DNA from: Himantopus leucocephalus
Taxonomy: Eukaryota; Chordata; Aves; Charadriiformes; Recurvirostridae
Length of the DNA: 64,000 nucleotides
Assembly (NCBI GenBank): GCA_003993805.1
Contig: RSEF01000001.1
Span: 69,733,228 to 69,797,227, forward strand
Direction: 5' to 3'
Position 1 is the first letter of the stretch; each line of letters opens with the position of its first letter. The position numbers and the translations under genes were made by a program. This document shows positions 24,984-37,000 of this stretch, one piece after another. The notes under the pieces were generated by a model. It made no database searches and was not told where the DNA came from. It saw nothing but the letters and a program-made list of their open reading frames with translations.

Positions 24984-25360
24984 TGGAGGCGAACGTCCAG
25001 GCGGGAACGTGCGGGGGAGGGGTGGGGGTCGCCGGGCGTTGCTGCCGGTGTCCACGCGGCGCCTCAGTAATTTAACGGCCCGTTGGGAACCTTCGGTGGC
25101 GGCCCGGGGACGGGGCCCGGGCGTAGCTCGGCTGGTGGGCCTCAGGGGCCGCCTCGCCCCCGTCAGAGGTGAGGAGCGGCAGCGCTCCCCTGACGGGGCG
25201 GGGCCTTGAGAGGCGCCCAGCTGGCGGGCTGGGCCGCGCCGGTTGGGCCGGCTCAGTGAGCGGCGGGAAACGGGGCCGTGCCCCGCAGGGAAGGACGGAC
25301 ACGTAACGGCAACGTGGCGCCGGCTGCGGCGGAGTGGCGGGGGGAAGGAAGCAGTGACGC

Positions 25361-28300
25361 CTCAAAAGCCCACACCGAAAATTGGCGCTAGGCCACCAGA
25401 GAGCTCAGCGCTGCTAATTTGGGGTGGGAAACCTCGCGCCCTTCTGCCATCGTAAATCCTGGTTGTGAAACTACCGTTTGCCTGATCTGCACCGTGTCCT
25501 TGTCTTCCGACTGCCAGGAGTCTCATGCCAAGTACTAGACACGGCCCGAAAAGGCCGAGCGACAAGCAGGGATGCAGGGGCAAGGTGAAGAGAGAATTGT
25601 GTCAGCGCAATGTTGCTGATATTTTGCATATCCATTTGAAAATACATTAAAAAGTCAAACATACCTAAGCCATCAGTCACTTCAGAAAATACTGAAATTA
25701 AGCCTTCGTTCTAAAAGTAGACAGTAGGACACCATCCCAGAGTGGCAGGACTTTAGGAAGAGCACTAGAAAGGTCAGAAGAGGTAAATCTGTTTTCAGGT
25801 TGACCTTGAAACAATGGCTTAAGTGCCCTCAAATGAACTTGAGAATGAAGTTATGTGAATGCACTTGCTGGCATCTTCGGGAGTATGCAGAGCTGTGATC
25901 TAGGCAAACAGAACTCTAAAAGGCGGTGAAGTATACATACAGATTGTAACAGACTTCAAGGTAAAGGTATGCCTGAGAAAAAAAAGCCTGCCAAAAGCTG
26001 GATTTCACAGGATTCAGTGGACAGAGGTCTGGGCACAGAGGTGTTTAGTTCTTGGGAATGAACATGGGCAGTTGCATAAGACCAACCTTCACCCAAGATA
26101 AGGAGCTGGCATCAGATGGAGACCTTGATCCGGGTTCTCTATGCAGCATTGATAGTCGGGAGCAGCAGCTGACTCCCTCCTGAGATCAGCAGCACGGTGA
26201 TCAATGCCAGATGGTTTGTAAATTCGGTTCCACAAATCACTGTTAGGAAAATGCCAGGATGTTCAATGGAAAACTGAGCCATGAGAATCAGGAAGACCTT
26301 TTTTTAGAAAGTTCATATTAATAAGAGGAAACTTGTCTTCCACGCTTGATTCCATCTCAGAGCATTTTTCATACAATGTTCCACACTGAAATATAAGTTC
26401 AAAAACCGCAGCAGGTTTGTATGTTCGGTCTTACATTCTGTTAGCTGGAGGAAAAAATATTTCATATTAGGAAAAAAATAATCAAATACTTTTATCACCA
26501 AGCCATTAAGATAATCTGGAAAGTTGTTGTGGAACCATTACAACGATCATGAAAATCTGCTGATAAAAGTGCAAGCATGTGAGCCTTTAACGACAGGTTA
26601 AATCACAAAAGAGTGACTTTGTCAGGCCATTGTATTGGTTAGACTGTTGCCTTACATGGCAGTTCTGGCAAGACAGCCAGTTGCAGGCACCACAGTTCAC
26701 ACAAAGGTAAAATAAATGGTTAAATAATTGTGTTCCGTGTGATTCTGCATGTCCCTAGTACATCTCTTGGATACTGGCGGCCTAGAAGCAAGCTTCGCAA
26801 CAGAGAGACACCAATAAGCACATTCCAGGTCACACAACTGCTGCAGGTTAATAGACTCTTACAAATCAGATACACAGGGAAAGGAAAATACTATCCCAAG
26901 ACAGGCGTGCCAATGTGATAAAATTAATTTGGAGCTTCTAATTTCCCTAACGCCTTGGGTAGTGAAGCCCCTGAGAGAGAAAAGGTTTCAGAGGACGTGG
27001 TAACTCGGGTAGGAATCGTTCACAGATGAAAATGCAAGGGTGGCCTGAGGGCCCAGCTCCCAGCAGGCACCAGGAATTTGCCATGGCGATTTCATTTTAC
27101 CCAGGAACCTGTTTAATATTAACCTCTACTTTTGAGGCCCGGAGGGGGAAGCACCAGCAGCAAGCTCTCTGTGTCACTACAGGCAGACAGGATTGGAAAG
27201 TCAGCTAACGCTGCAGCAAGCAGAGGAGCGAGTTATACGCAGCCCCCATGTTTTCCTACAAAAACTGTCTCCAGCTGTTCTCTTTCTCTTCTCCCGGTCA
27301 CTTACGCACTGTGGTCCTGTCACACTCGCCCCTATGCTGTCATCAGCCATATATCCCATTTCAGAAATGTGCTGGGACCAGCACGGCCAGCCTGCCTCGC
27401 AGGGGCTAGCCGGTGTCAAACTGGCCCATTCTCTTCCTGGTTTAGTGAGCCTCAGCGGCTTTTCTAGTCAAGCAGAAGATGGGGTTAGCCCTTGAAAATT
27501 GCTCATATAAGCTCTTATTCTCATTGTAATAAACCCAGAAAACAAATCAAAAACGTGGGATGCGCACAAGACTGCAGGAGTGCCCTCAGAGAGCTGCTTG
27601 AGCAGCCCTGTTTTGTCTCAGAGGTCTACAGGTTCATACTGGAAAGCTGAGCTAGAAATCCAGCAGGCTGTTTTTCCACTTGGTTTGAGGAGAAAAATGG
27701 CAAATGAAGCAACGCACTCTTACCCCTGACTTACCTGATACGGCAAACTGAACTGGGTGCCCACTGCATAAGATCACCTTGAGATGATCTTGATCTTCAG
27801 AGTTGGAAACTGAGTGATCAGCTTGATTACTAAATCATCTTGTCCTGTAGCATGCCAAAAATGTGATAGCCCAGATAGGTTCCTACAGTACTGCAGTCTT
27901 TCCAAATAGATGTAATTGAAAGTAAAATGATGTCCTTATAATTTGTGTATATTTTTCAAAAATGTAATTTTACTTACACATTTCAATATGTCTAGCTACC
28001 CATCCCCCCAGGAAGAAGATACCACTCTCAAATTCTTCAGCATCCATTTATGGTATCTGAGGATGCAATGTAGCACTCCTGCAATTAAATTCCCTGCAAA
28101 CCACATAGCAGAAGTCAGAGGCAGATTGTCTTTGTAACTTAGCAAGCTTTGTTTGAAGTTTCCTTGAATGTGTTTAGTTGAAAAGACTGGAAGGATGTAG
28201 AAAATAAGACAACGTTCATGATTGTCGAGTTAAACAAAAGTTGCAGGAAACTTCTTTTGAAGTGTAAAGTCGGAATACTGCTTTAACAACCTATGTTTTA

Positions 28301-31077
28301 CAATTTCCTAATTAATGGATTGCAGTAAAATCTGTTTGCTGACACTGATTACTTCAGCAATACATTAGCAATTACTGTAGCTAGTTTTATGTTATGCATG
28401 GAAATTGCATAGAATCATGTCTTGTCTTTTATCTCATAAATCAATTCCTTCATGGGTAGCCATTTAACTCTGAACTCTGATATTTTCTGTAGACTATAAA
28501 ATCAAAACATGCGTAATATCTGTGCATTAGATCTCAAAGTATTCTGGCTTTTTTATGAAGGGACAAAGATCTCTGAATTTCAAAGTCCTCGTTCAAAGTC
28601 ACCCTAAACCTGTTAGAATAGATTGTCTTTACAGTAGGAAATTACAACAGGTTTTCTCTGTAAACCCAGATTGTGTTCTCAGCGTAGCCAGGCATCTGCA
28701 TCGTACGGAGTATCACCACAACCGGCTTTAGACCTGCAGCTTTCCTTGCTGGGGAGGCCAGGAGCTGGGTAGAGCTCTTACCCTGAGAAGAAGGAGTTTA
28801 ACAGCTGCGTTTGGCGAAGTTGTGGGGGAGGCGTGAATGCAATTCCTCTGCTTTTTAGGAATTAGTACAAAAGGGCTCAGTCTGCAGAGGCATTGTTTCA
28901 ATGAGCAATGAATTCACCAATTTAAAAAAAAAAAAAAAGTAACAGCCAAAGAATCTGAAAAATGAGAAAAGTCTTTGAAAGAGTGAGGGGAAAATCTGGC
29001 ACCGTATGAACAAAAATAATCACAGAAGCTTTCCTCGCCCTGTGGTGAAATGGCCCCCTGCACCCTAGGCAGCCAGCAGTTGCAGAGCTCAGCTGCGCCT
29101 GTGGTTAATAATAAATGGGCTCTCTCAGCCAGGAGCGCCAGCCCGCGCACCCCTATGCTGCTGCCGGCCCCCCGCTCCTCCCGCCTTCTCCCAGGGCTGC
29201 CCAGGCACCGCTCCAGCACCCACCCAGCCTCCCTACGTGAGACGGGCGCCCAGAGGTAAGAGACACACCAGGCCATTGCTCCATGAGGTCGGATGCGCCG
29301 GATCGATCACGAGGGGGTGGGCGAGCGAGCAGGGACGGTTTGAAGGAGGGAGGAAAGCTGGGCTACGCTAGAACTGCCTGAAACTTCGACTAGGAATCTG
29401 CAAAGTTTCGTTAAAAGGCAAAAGGTCGGACGGGTCTTGCTGCAGAACTTGCCAAGCTTCAAAAATCTTTCAGCCAGCTCAGGCTGAGCGTTGGCTGAGT
29501 TTCCAGCGAACATCAGCTAATTCGTATTGGGTTTCAGGTGGTGACCAGCTGGTTTTTATCCACCGGCCAGCACAGCTTGAGCACTCCTGACTGTTGTGCT
29601 TGAGAGTTTGAGGGGGGTTGTTAAAATTCAGAGCACAGCTCAAGCAGCTCAACCGATCCTTGGCCTAACCTTGTTGGTTTAATGAATTTATTCCAAAGCT
29701 GACTTTGCCCCAGAGAGCCAGGGGTGTGTACACACACAGAGCGATACCAGAACATTTGCATGACCAGATCAGGCTGCTGGCAGCTGAACTTAGCACTGCG
29801 CAGGCAGAGGTTGTAAGCATGAAGTAAGAGCTTTTGCCACTTTTGTGTCATGATAAGATTCCATAAACTGAATTAAGAATTTTTGTCTTTAAAAGGATTT
29901 GGAAAGCAGAAAAAATTCTTACAGTTTCTTTCAGGTGTGTATTGCTTCTTATGACAACGTCTGTCTTGATCGCTTGAGATGTTGAGCAGACCCCATCCCT
30001 CTTTTCTTGTGTTACACAGCCCAAGCTGTCCTGTAGAGCTGAAATCTTTAGATTTGAGCGAAGAAACGCTCTTCCTGGGTGTAAGATGGCTCTGTATAGC
30101 TGTCGTGTCACACACCTTACTGAGATCAGAGCCATGTTCTACTAAATGTAATGCAAACAGTACTTTATTCTAATTAATTCACCATCTAAGTTAACAATAG
30201 GTACAAAGGACTGAAGAAAGGAATCCTTTCGTCCCGGTGAAGGGGAAAGGAACAGAAAGGCTGGAGAGATATGGCCAAATGCCTAGGGAAATATGTGAAG
30301 CAGCCAGGCACTGAGTGAAACTGCCCCGAGGCCCGGACCAGACCAGTCTCTTAACCTTTTCAACTCTCTCCCCGTCTTTCTCTGTTTGGAAACGAATTTA
30401 ATTCAAGTGAATAGGAGTTGCTAAGAGACCAGAGGAGTTCTGGAGCTTGTTGCCGGGGCTGAATTGCCACTCTGCTTCCAAGGCTTTGCACAGGGAAGGA
30501 TGATGTAATGTGAGCCTGCAGAAAGCGCTCCCGGCTCTAGGGAAAGCTGCTCTTTCCTCCTTATAGTTACAGTCTGGTTCACTAGTTCTCGGCTCCTTTC
30601 TTTATTTTACTGAACTGCTTGTTTCTTCCTAGACACTGGCAAAAAACACGTTCATGTCTTTATAGCATTCCTCTGCCTGTGTCCACCTTGTGGATTTCTC
30701 CTTGTGATCTTTCAGGTTGGAGGTGGCAGTGGCTGAGCCTGCAATTTGACATGAGCAAGTAGCTTTGGAAATTAAAAGGTTGTCTACTTCTAAACTCTCT
30801 CTAGTTCATTACTCCTCATCCTTTCCTCTGCTCCACCACAGTTTCAGCCCAGCATTGACAGTGGTCCAGGTGAACTCTTCCAACTCAATTTCTGCAGCTT
30901 AACATTTTGCTTTGACACCCTGGCTCATGCTTGAAACACCAAGAGTCTCCAGGCAATCTCCTGGGGAAGGGATGTTTACCTTCCAAGATCAACACAAGAG
31001 ATGATATGTTTAGCTTCACACAGTCACATCATTGCTAAATTAGTTGTTTCATTTTTACCTGACTTCTGTTATGTCAG
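25361..31077. other. Gap between MKRN1 promoter and first recognised pseudouridine-gene exon
   Basis: 5.7 kb with no coding exon I can support and no recognised repeat. It is probably either intergenic or the first intron of the plus-strand pseudouridine gene, if that gene starts in the CpG island. Frames up to 120 codons (for example 28914-29276, minus) lack splice support or similarity to known proteins. Confidence 0.5.
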
Positions 31078-31087
31078 GACCGTGCAT

Positions 31088-34000
31088 ATGCATAAGATGA
31101 TTAGGAAGATAACCTATAGCCTGGGAAGATGTGTGTCTGCTGTGGCATGTGGGACCACCCAGGTGAGAAGATTTCTGCATGGTGAGTAGCATATTCTGAA
31201 ACAGTTTGTGGGTGGAAAGCATTTTCCTCATCTGAAGGCAGCAGGGACCTTGCTGGCAGTGTTCTGTGAGCAAAGCAAAGAACAACAATAGTCTTGATGC
31301 ATGAGTCTTATAATATATTGAGTTATATATATTGTGATATCCTTGGTGCTTCCACTCTTTTAAAACATATTCTTTGGGCACAGTTGCAGGGCTCAGTTCA
31401 TTCACAGTAATATTAATTTAAAGTAATGTTACTGGAGCCAGTGACAACAGATCTGCAAAAATGGTGGCAGAGGAACACTCAGTGATGATGATGAGGATTA
31501 TTATTCATATTAACAGTAGAGATATTTTGCAAATATTTCACTTACACAAAACACAGCTTTAGTCTTCATGAAGTTATTTGTGAATTCACCCCAAAGAACA
31601 GCTGAAGAGGGGGATAAATTTATTGTGATGGTGACAGTTTGCCTTTTATAAAACAGCTCAGTAGTTACTGCAAATACCCACGCAAATAATTCACTTTTTT
31701 GTGTTTATCCCCAGGTGCTTATGTCAGGATTCAGCCCTCCGTACAGGAAGCCCTGATGGAGGGGAGACCAGTTGTAGCCTTGGAAAGCACCATCATTACA
31801 CATGGCATGGCCTACCCTCAGAATCTGAGGTGGTGAATTTTGATGTTCCTCATTCAACAAAGTTGTAAGAACAAGGCATATAACTGGTGGATCGGTATCA
31901 GTATTCTTGGTCAAGCCAAAACCCTTGTTAGAGCAAATGGAAATATCAGGTTGCTAGGCATGCAGAATATGAGGTCCAGTGTAAAAAAATTGTATTTGGA
32001 CTTTCAAGGACACATATGGGGTAACTATTTTCATCTCCTTATCCAACACCTTAAATTTCTGGCTTCCTTTAAAATGTGGCAGCAGATAGTGTCATCACTT
32101 GCTCTAAGAGACAGCTACCAGCATTTCTGGCTGCATAGTTTGTACAGAAATTGAAAAGACTCTGCAGTTTCTTTCGGTATATCTTTTGTAATGCAAAAAG
32201 GACTGGAACACAATAGTGAAATCTGTTCCTTAGTGCCACTCAGAGCAGCTACTGTGAGAGCTGCTGGTCCCCCTCGTTGCCTTCTGTATGCCGCATAGAC
32301 CCCCCCATACACCTCTACCCTTTATTTATTGATGTTAAGTAGATTTGTGTTTCATTGAGTTACAGTGCCAGAAATCACTGCACTCTCCCCTCCATCCTTG
32401 CTTCCAGAAAGCACAGGAAGGCTTTGGTATTGATTTACCATCTTGCTTTTTAGCTGGCCATTATTTTGCCTGGCATTCTGTCTTAGAATGAAGGTCTAAA
32501 AATTCAGTTTTGGGGAGGAGGTAGTTTCAGTAGTTAAAGATTGCCTAGCGTATGTACAGATAGCTCAGAAAGTGAGAAGCTGCTGCTCTTAAAAAGGATA
32601 GTATACGAATGATCAAGTATAAAACCTGCAAAGCTTAGAAAGACCTAGTCTGCAGCCCTAGAGTATTCTCAGGCTGCAGCCTTTTGGCATGGTTATTAGT
32701 CTATATCTAACTGACTGTATTGTTAAAAATATATCCCAATCATTTGAGCAGGGCTTGAATTACCTGGGGTTTCTGTGAAGGGCTATGACCTCAGGAAAAT
32801 AACAGGTAATAGATACAGAAATGTCCTATTTTGAGAAGATCCCTATTTTCAGTAGTCTATTGTATAACCAGATTTGCCTGTAAACCAAGTGATTTTTCTC
32901 AAAAGTGAAGCACAGGGCTTGGACATTGGTGTCCTGAAAATGGGAGCTCTGCACTTCTGCCAATTCCAGTGCAAAGACTTCTGCCATTAGGAAGATAAAG
33001 AAGAGGAACTGGACTTAGCTGAAATCACAAGAACTGTATAAAACTGGAAACTGGGAATGATAGCCATCAAACACCGCAGTTTTCTTGTCTGTTTGCCTCA
33101 CTAATTTTGTGATTGTTGTCTTGTTTATCTCGTTCTAGCATGGCCAGAGAGGTGGAAGAAATTGTAGCAACAAACGGAGCAGTACCAGCCACTGTAGGTA
33201 TTTTAAGGGGTCAAATTCATGTGGGACTCACAGATGAGGAACTTGAGTTCTTGGCTAGCAGTAAAAATGTAGTTAAAGTGTCTCGGAGAGATCTTCCTTT
33301 CGTCCTCAGCCAGGTATGGTATGCAGACTTTCTATCATGGTGTTTTCTATACAGCAATAGTATAATGCTCTCCAGCTTCAAGCTAGGTGGCTTTTAGACC
33401 TCTTGAAAATATCATGTAAAGTGGTATCTTACTGGTAAACTCAAATGTGGTACTATCTAGAGTCAAAATAAAACAGAGTAAGGGAATAGCAGCCATGAAA
33501 TAGGGCTCCTGAAAAGTCATTCTGGATTGGCTGGCAAGCCATAAGCACTTGGCTAAGAATATTCTTATTGGCATGATAAGGCATCATCACGTTACATGTA
33601 AACTATGTGACATTCAGGCCACCTTGAGCTTAAAGTGACAGCTTAAGGTGACACTAGCTGCCCATGAAGCCTTCCGGTTGGAAAGCCCGGGAAAACAAAG
33701 GCTTTTGCTATCATCAGGGCAATAATGGCTTGTGTAGCAGGGACGATGATTCCTCTGCATTTTTGTCTAATAGAATATTTGTATCAGAATTTCACCTGTC
33801 AGTTGGTGACAGCAGGCTGTTGTGACATTGCTACATGTCAGACCACAACCATAGCTGCCTGCACGCAGTATTCTCCAGGCCACTCTGGGTGCTGACTGTG
33901 ACTGGTTGTCCCCTGACAGGGCTTGTCTGGTGGCACTACCGTGTCTGGAACAATGATTGCCGCACACAAAGTAGGAATCCCGGTGTTTGTGACGGGTGGC

Positions 34001-37000
34001 ATAGGAGGCGTCCATCGGGGAGGAGAGAACAGTAAGAAAATCAATGCATTCTACTTTTCTCTATGTTGCTCCTGTTTTATTTAATTCCATCTTTCTCCTT
34101 TTTCCCAGTCTGTCCTGCAGTAACTGTCTGCTCAGAAGAGTAAAGTTATCATTCTTCTTGACCATACTATGGTTTTCTCCCTGGTGTCTCCTTTCCAGAA
34201 GCTTCAGAATATTCCTCTTGAGCACTGGCCAGTTGTTAAGAGGGTGGGAGTTTCCTCTTTATCCGTTGCTTACATGGGGTTATATGGATATTGTTTGCTG
34301 GTGCAACAGAAGCTGACTGTACCTCTCCCACTCTGTAATGGCTGGATAACCTGATAATGGCTACCAAGCACAGTGTTGTTATCAAGTTTCTCTCAGCTGA
34401 GGAGAAGGAGAGTTTCACCACAAAAGAGACTTAGGCCCTGGTCCATGTTAGAGGTGCATGCTCCTCTCTGGAAAACAGCCCAGCCTTGGCAGTGTAGTTT
34501 GTGACCTTTAAGTACATTCTCTCTTCTTAACCATATATATTCCTAGCATACCGTAAGTGCTCTGCCCTGCTGGATGCCATCCCTTTCGTATGTGATGTAA
34601 ATTCCAGACCAGGGAGTTTCTAAGGTCAGCAAAGCTCCTGTGGCACTTTTTTTGCCAGTGATGTCAACACCAAAATCAAAATCTACTTCAATTATATTCC
34701 ATCTCCTTGAACTTTGTCCTTGCTTTATAACACCTTCTTCTTTCTTTTCTACCAAATTTTACATGCTGTTCATTGATGTGATCAAAGAACTGAGAGATAC
34801 ACCTCTGCCCTAAGCCATGTGACTTCTTTCTGTCAATATCTCTTTCAATCTCAACACCTAAAGGCATGATCTAAACCTGTAATATTTGTTTGTGGATCTA
34901 AGTGGTTAGAAAAGCAGGCAGTGGTGTCCCAGGCAGATACGGCTTTTTAAGAGGGCAGATCACATCAGCTTGGACTACAACACAATCACCCACACAACGG
35001 CTGCTTGTCCCTTGACAGCTCTGGATGTGAGTGCTGACTTGACAGAGCTAGGACGAACTCCAGTTGCTGTTGTATCTGCAGGAGTCAAGTCTATTCTTGA
35101 TATCGGCAAGACACTGGAATATCTGGTAGGTAGCATGGGCTGCTGAGCCTGAAAGCAGATAATGTTGTACTTTGTGTACAGAATGCCCAGCGGTGTCAGG
35201 GCAGGTATTAAGTCTCAGATTTTTAGAAATTACTATTGTGAGGACATGAACCCATATTTACTGTTTTCTAGTCCTGGGGCTATAAAAGCACTGGGCTGCT
35301 CCCTAGCATAAATCTATCCATGCCCAAGGGGCCGTTCCAGCAGCTGTTCCAACTGAGGCCAAAGGCAAAGCTAGCCATGCCCTCTTTCTCTGGCCTTAGA
35401 CTTGCTTTTCTGGGACAATGCTCCAGAACTGATGGATCAGGCAGGCTAGATCCATCAAACACTAAAATAATAATAGAAATATAAAATATTTATATTTTAT
35501 TATGCAAAAATATTATTTACATTTAGAAATAATGAAAATCTAAACCATATTTTATTTATTAATATTATTTATATTTATTAAAGTATTTTATTATATAAAA
35601 TAATAAAATGCAGAACTAAAGTGGGAATCAAGATGAATTTCAGTAGAGTCACTTTTAAGGTTTGGTATGTTGGAAACCCCCAGGGCCAGCACTTCAGGTG
35701 ACAGCCAACATCAATACTTCTTAATCGCAAACAGAACTCATTTATATTCCTGTCAGCTCATCACATATCTTCAGATCACAGGTTGTTACCTTGGAATCGG
35801 TATTGTGCTAATGACAGCTGCATGGCTTTTGATCAGCTCCAAGCACAAGCAAAGTATGTGCATGTCTCCTGTGTCTCGATAAGCCAGATACTGTCTAACC
35901 AGCAACGATGTCTGGCTCTTTGCTCTGAAAAATGTTGGTGATAGAACAGTATAGAATGGGATGTATAAAAATAACCATATCCTGTGCTAAAGAAAGGTAG
36001 TTTTTAGCTGGGTAGAAGGAAAAAGTCCCATTCTTTCGGTGTGTCCCCTTTCCCTCCACTGATTACCTGCTTGTCGCACCTCCACTGCTGCAGGAGACTC
36101 AGGGAGTCTGTGTGGCTGCCTTTGGAGAGTCAAGGGAGTTCCCAGCCTTCTTCTCACGCCAGAGTGGCTTCCAGGCACCATATCACGTCCGGGACGAAGA
36201 GGAGGCAGCTGAACTCATTGGTGTGTTTCAGAATGGAAAGACCCATGTAGGGCCCTGGAAAAGAGGGACACAAAAATCACCTTGTATGAGGCACTTTCTT
36301 TTTTAACTTTTGGAGAAGAGTTTGTCCTGAAAAAACAAGCCATCCCACCTCCCCCATTCCTGCTTCAGTGCTTTGAAAGTAAAGGAGCAGGGAAGTTCAG
36401 TCTTTACAGCAAATTTTTTAGCTAGCTACAGCCACCTTGGCATGCTCATACACATTTTGTTCACATTGGTGAAGTGCAGGGAACACGTAAGTTAATGTGC
36501 TTACAAAAAGAGTTTCCGGGCCTTCAGAAGTGGAATTGGTTTTCTTTAAAAAAATAAATAATTCTTTGCCCCTTTTATTGTACAGACACACTCAAAATAA
36601 AGAGGCAGATGTAAATTGATTGGTAGCTGGAAAACACCTTGGGTCAGTTAAGAATAGGAGCTCCAGTAAACATGGGTTCCTTCACACATGCGTACTCTCC
36701 TCTATGCTTTTCCTTCAGCATTTAATTTATCCAAGGAGAACCGCTAATGATCTACCTGTCCTCTCCCAGCCAGCACTCTGGGGCTAGGCCTGAGCAGTGG
36801 GGTGCTGATAGCAGTGCCCTGTCCTGAGGAGCGAGCTGCCTCGGGCCAGGTCATCGAAGAGGCCATCCAGCAAGCTCTCAGCGAAGCCAGGTGAGAAGCA
36901 ATCTAAGCCCTATCCTTTGCTCACCCAGTGAGCCCACAGGGTAAACCAGTAAGCACAGCTTAACCTTGGGCACGGGTGAGCCCTCAACACACTTTCAACT

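Larger units (their letters stand above)
24080..25360. promoter_or_regulatory. CpG-island promoter of MKRN1, possibly bidirectional
   Basis: About 1.3 kb that is strongly GC-rich and dense in CpG, in sharp contrast to the AT-rich flanks on both sides. It covers MKRN1 exon 1, the start of intron 1 and the upstream region. No TATA box is seen for MKRN1, as expected for a housekeeping CpG-island promoter. Within it are ETS-type sites and an inverted CCAAT box. The pseudouridine gene lies on the other side on the opposite strand, and a good plus-strand splice donor occurs at 25169, so two-way transcription is possible. Confidence 0.85.

Noticed and set aside
24082..25209. Several long frames on both strands of the CpG island
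   Set aside because: GC-rich sequence has few stop codons. Only the minus-strand frame starting at 24797 joins to zinc-finger exons with correct phase.
31125..31163. Alternative first exon reading a short Cys-rich start that would join exon 2 in frame from the donor at 31163
   Set aside because: It has a stop just upstream and an unlikely peptide. The donor at 31182 is stronger and gives a presequence-like N-terminus in the frame used by the protein family.
31476..31560. Possible C/D-box snoRNA in an intron (GTGATGATGATGA)
   Set aside because: No matching D box or closing stem at a suitable distance.
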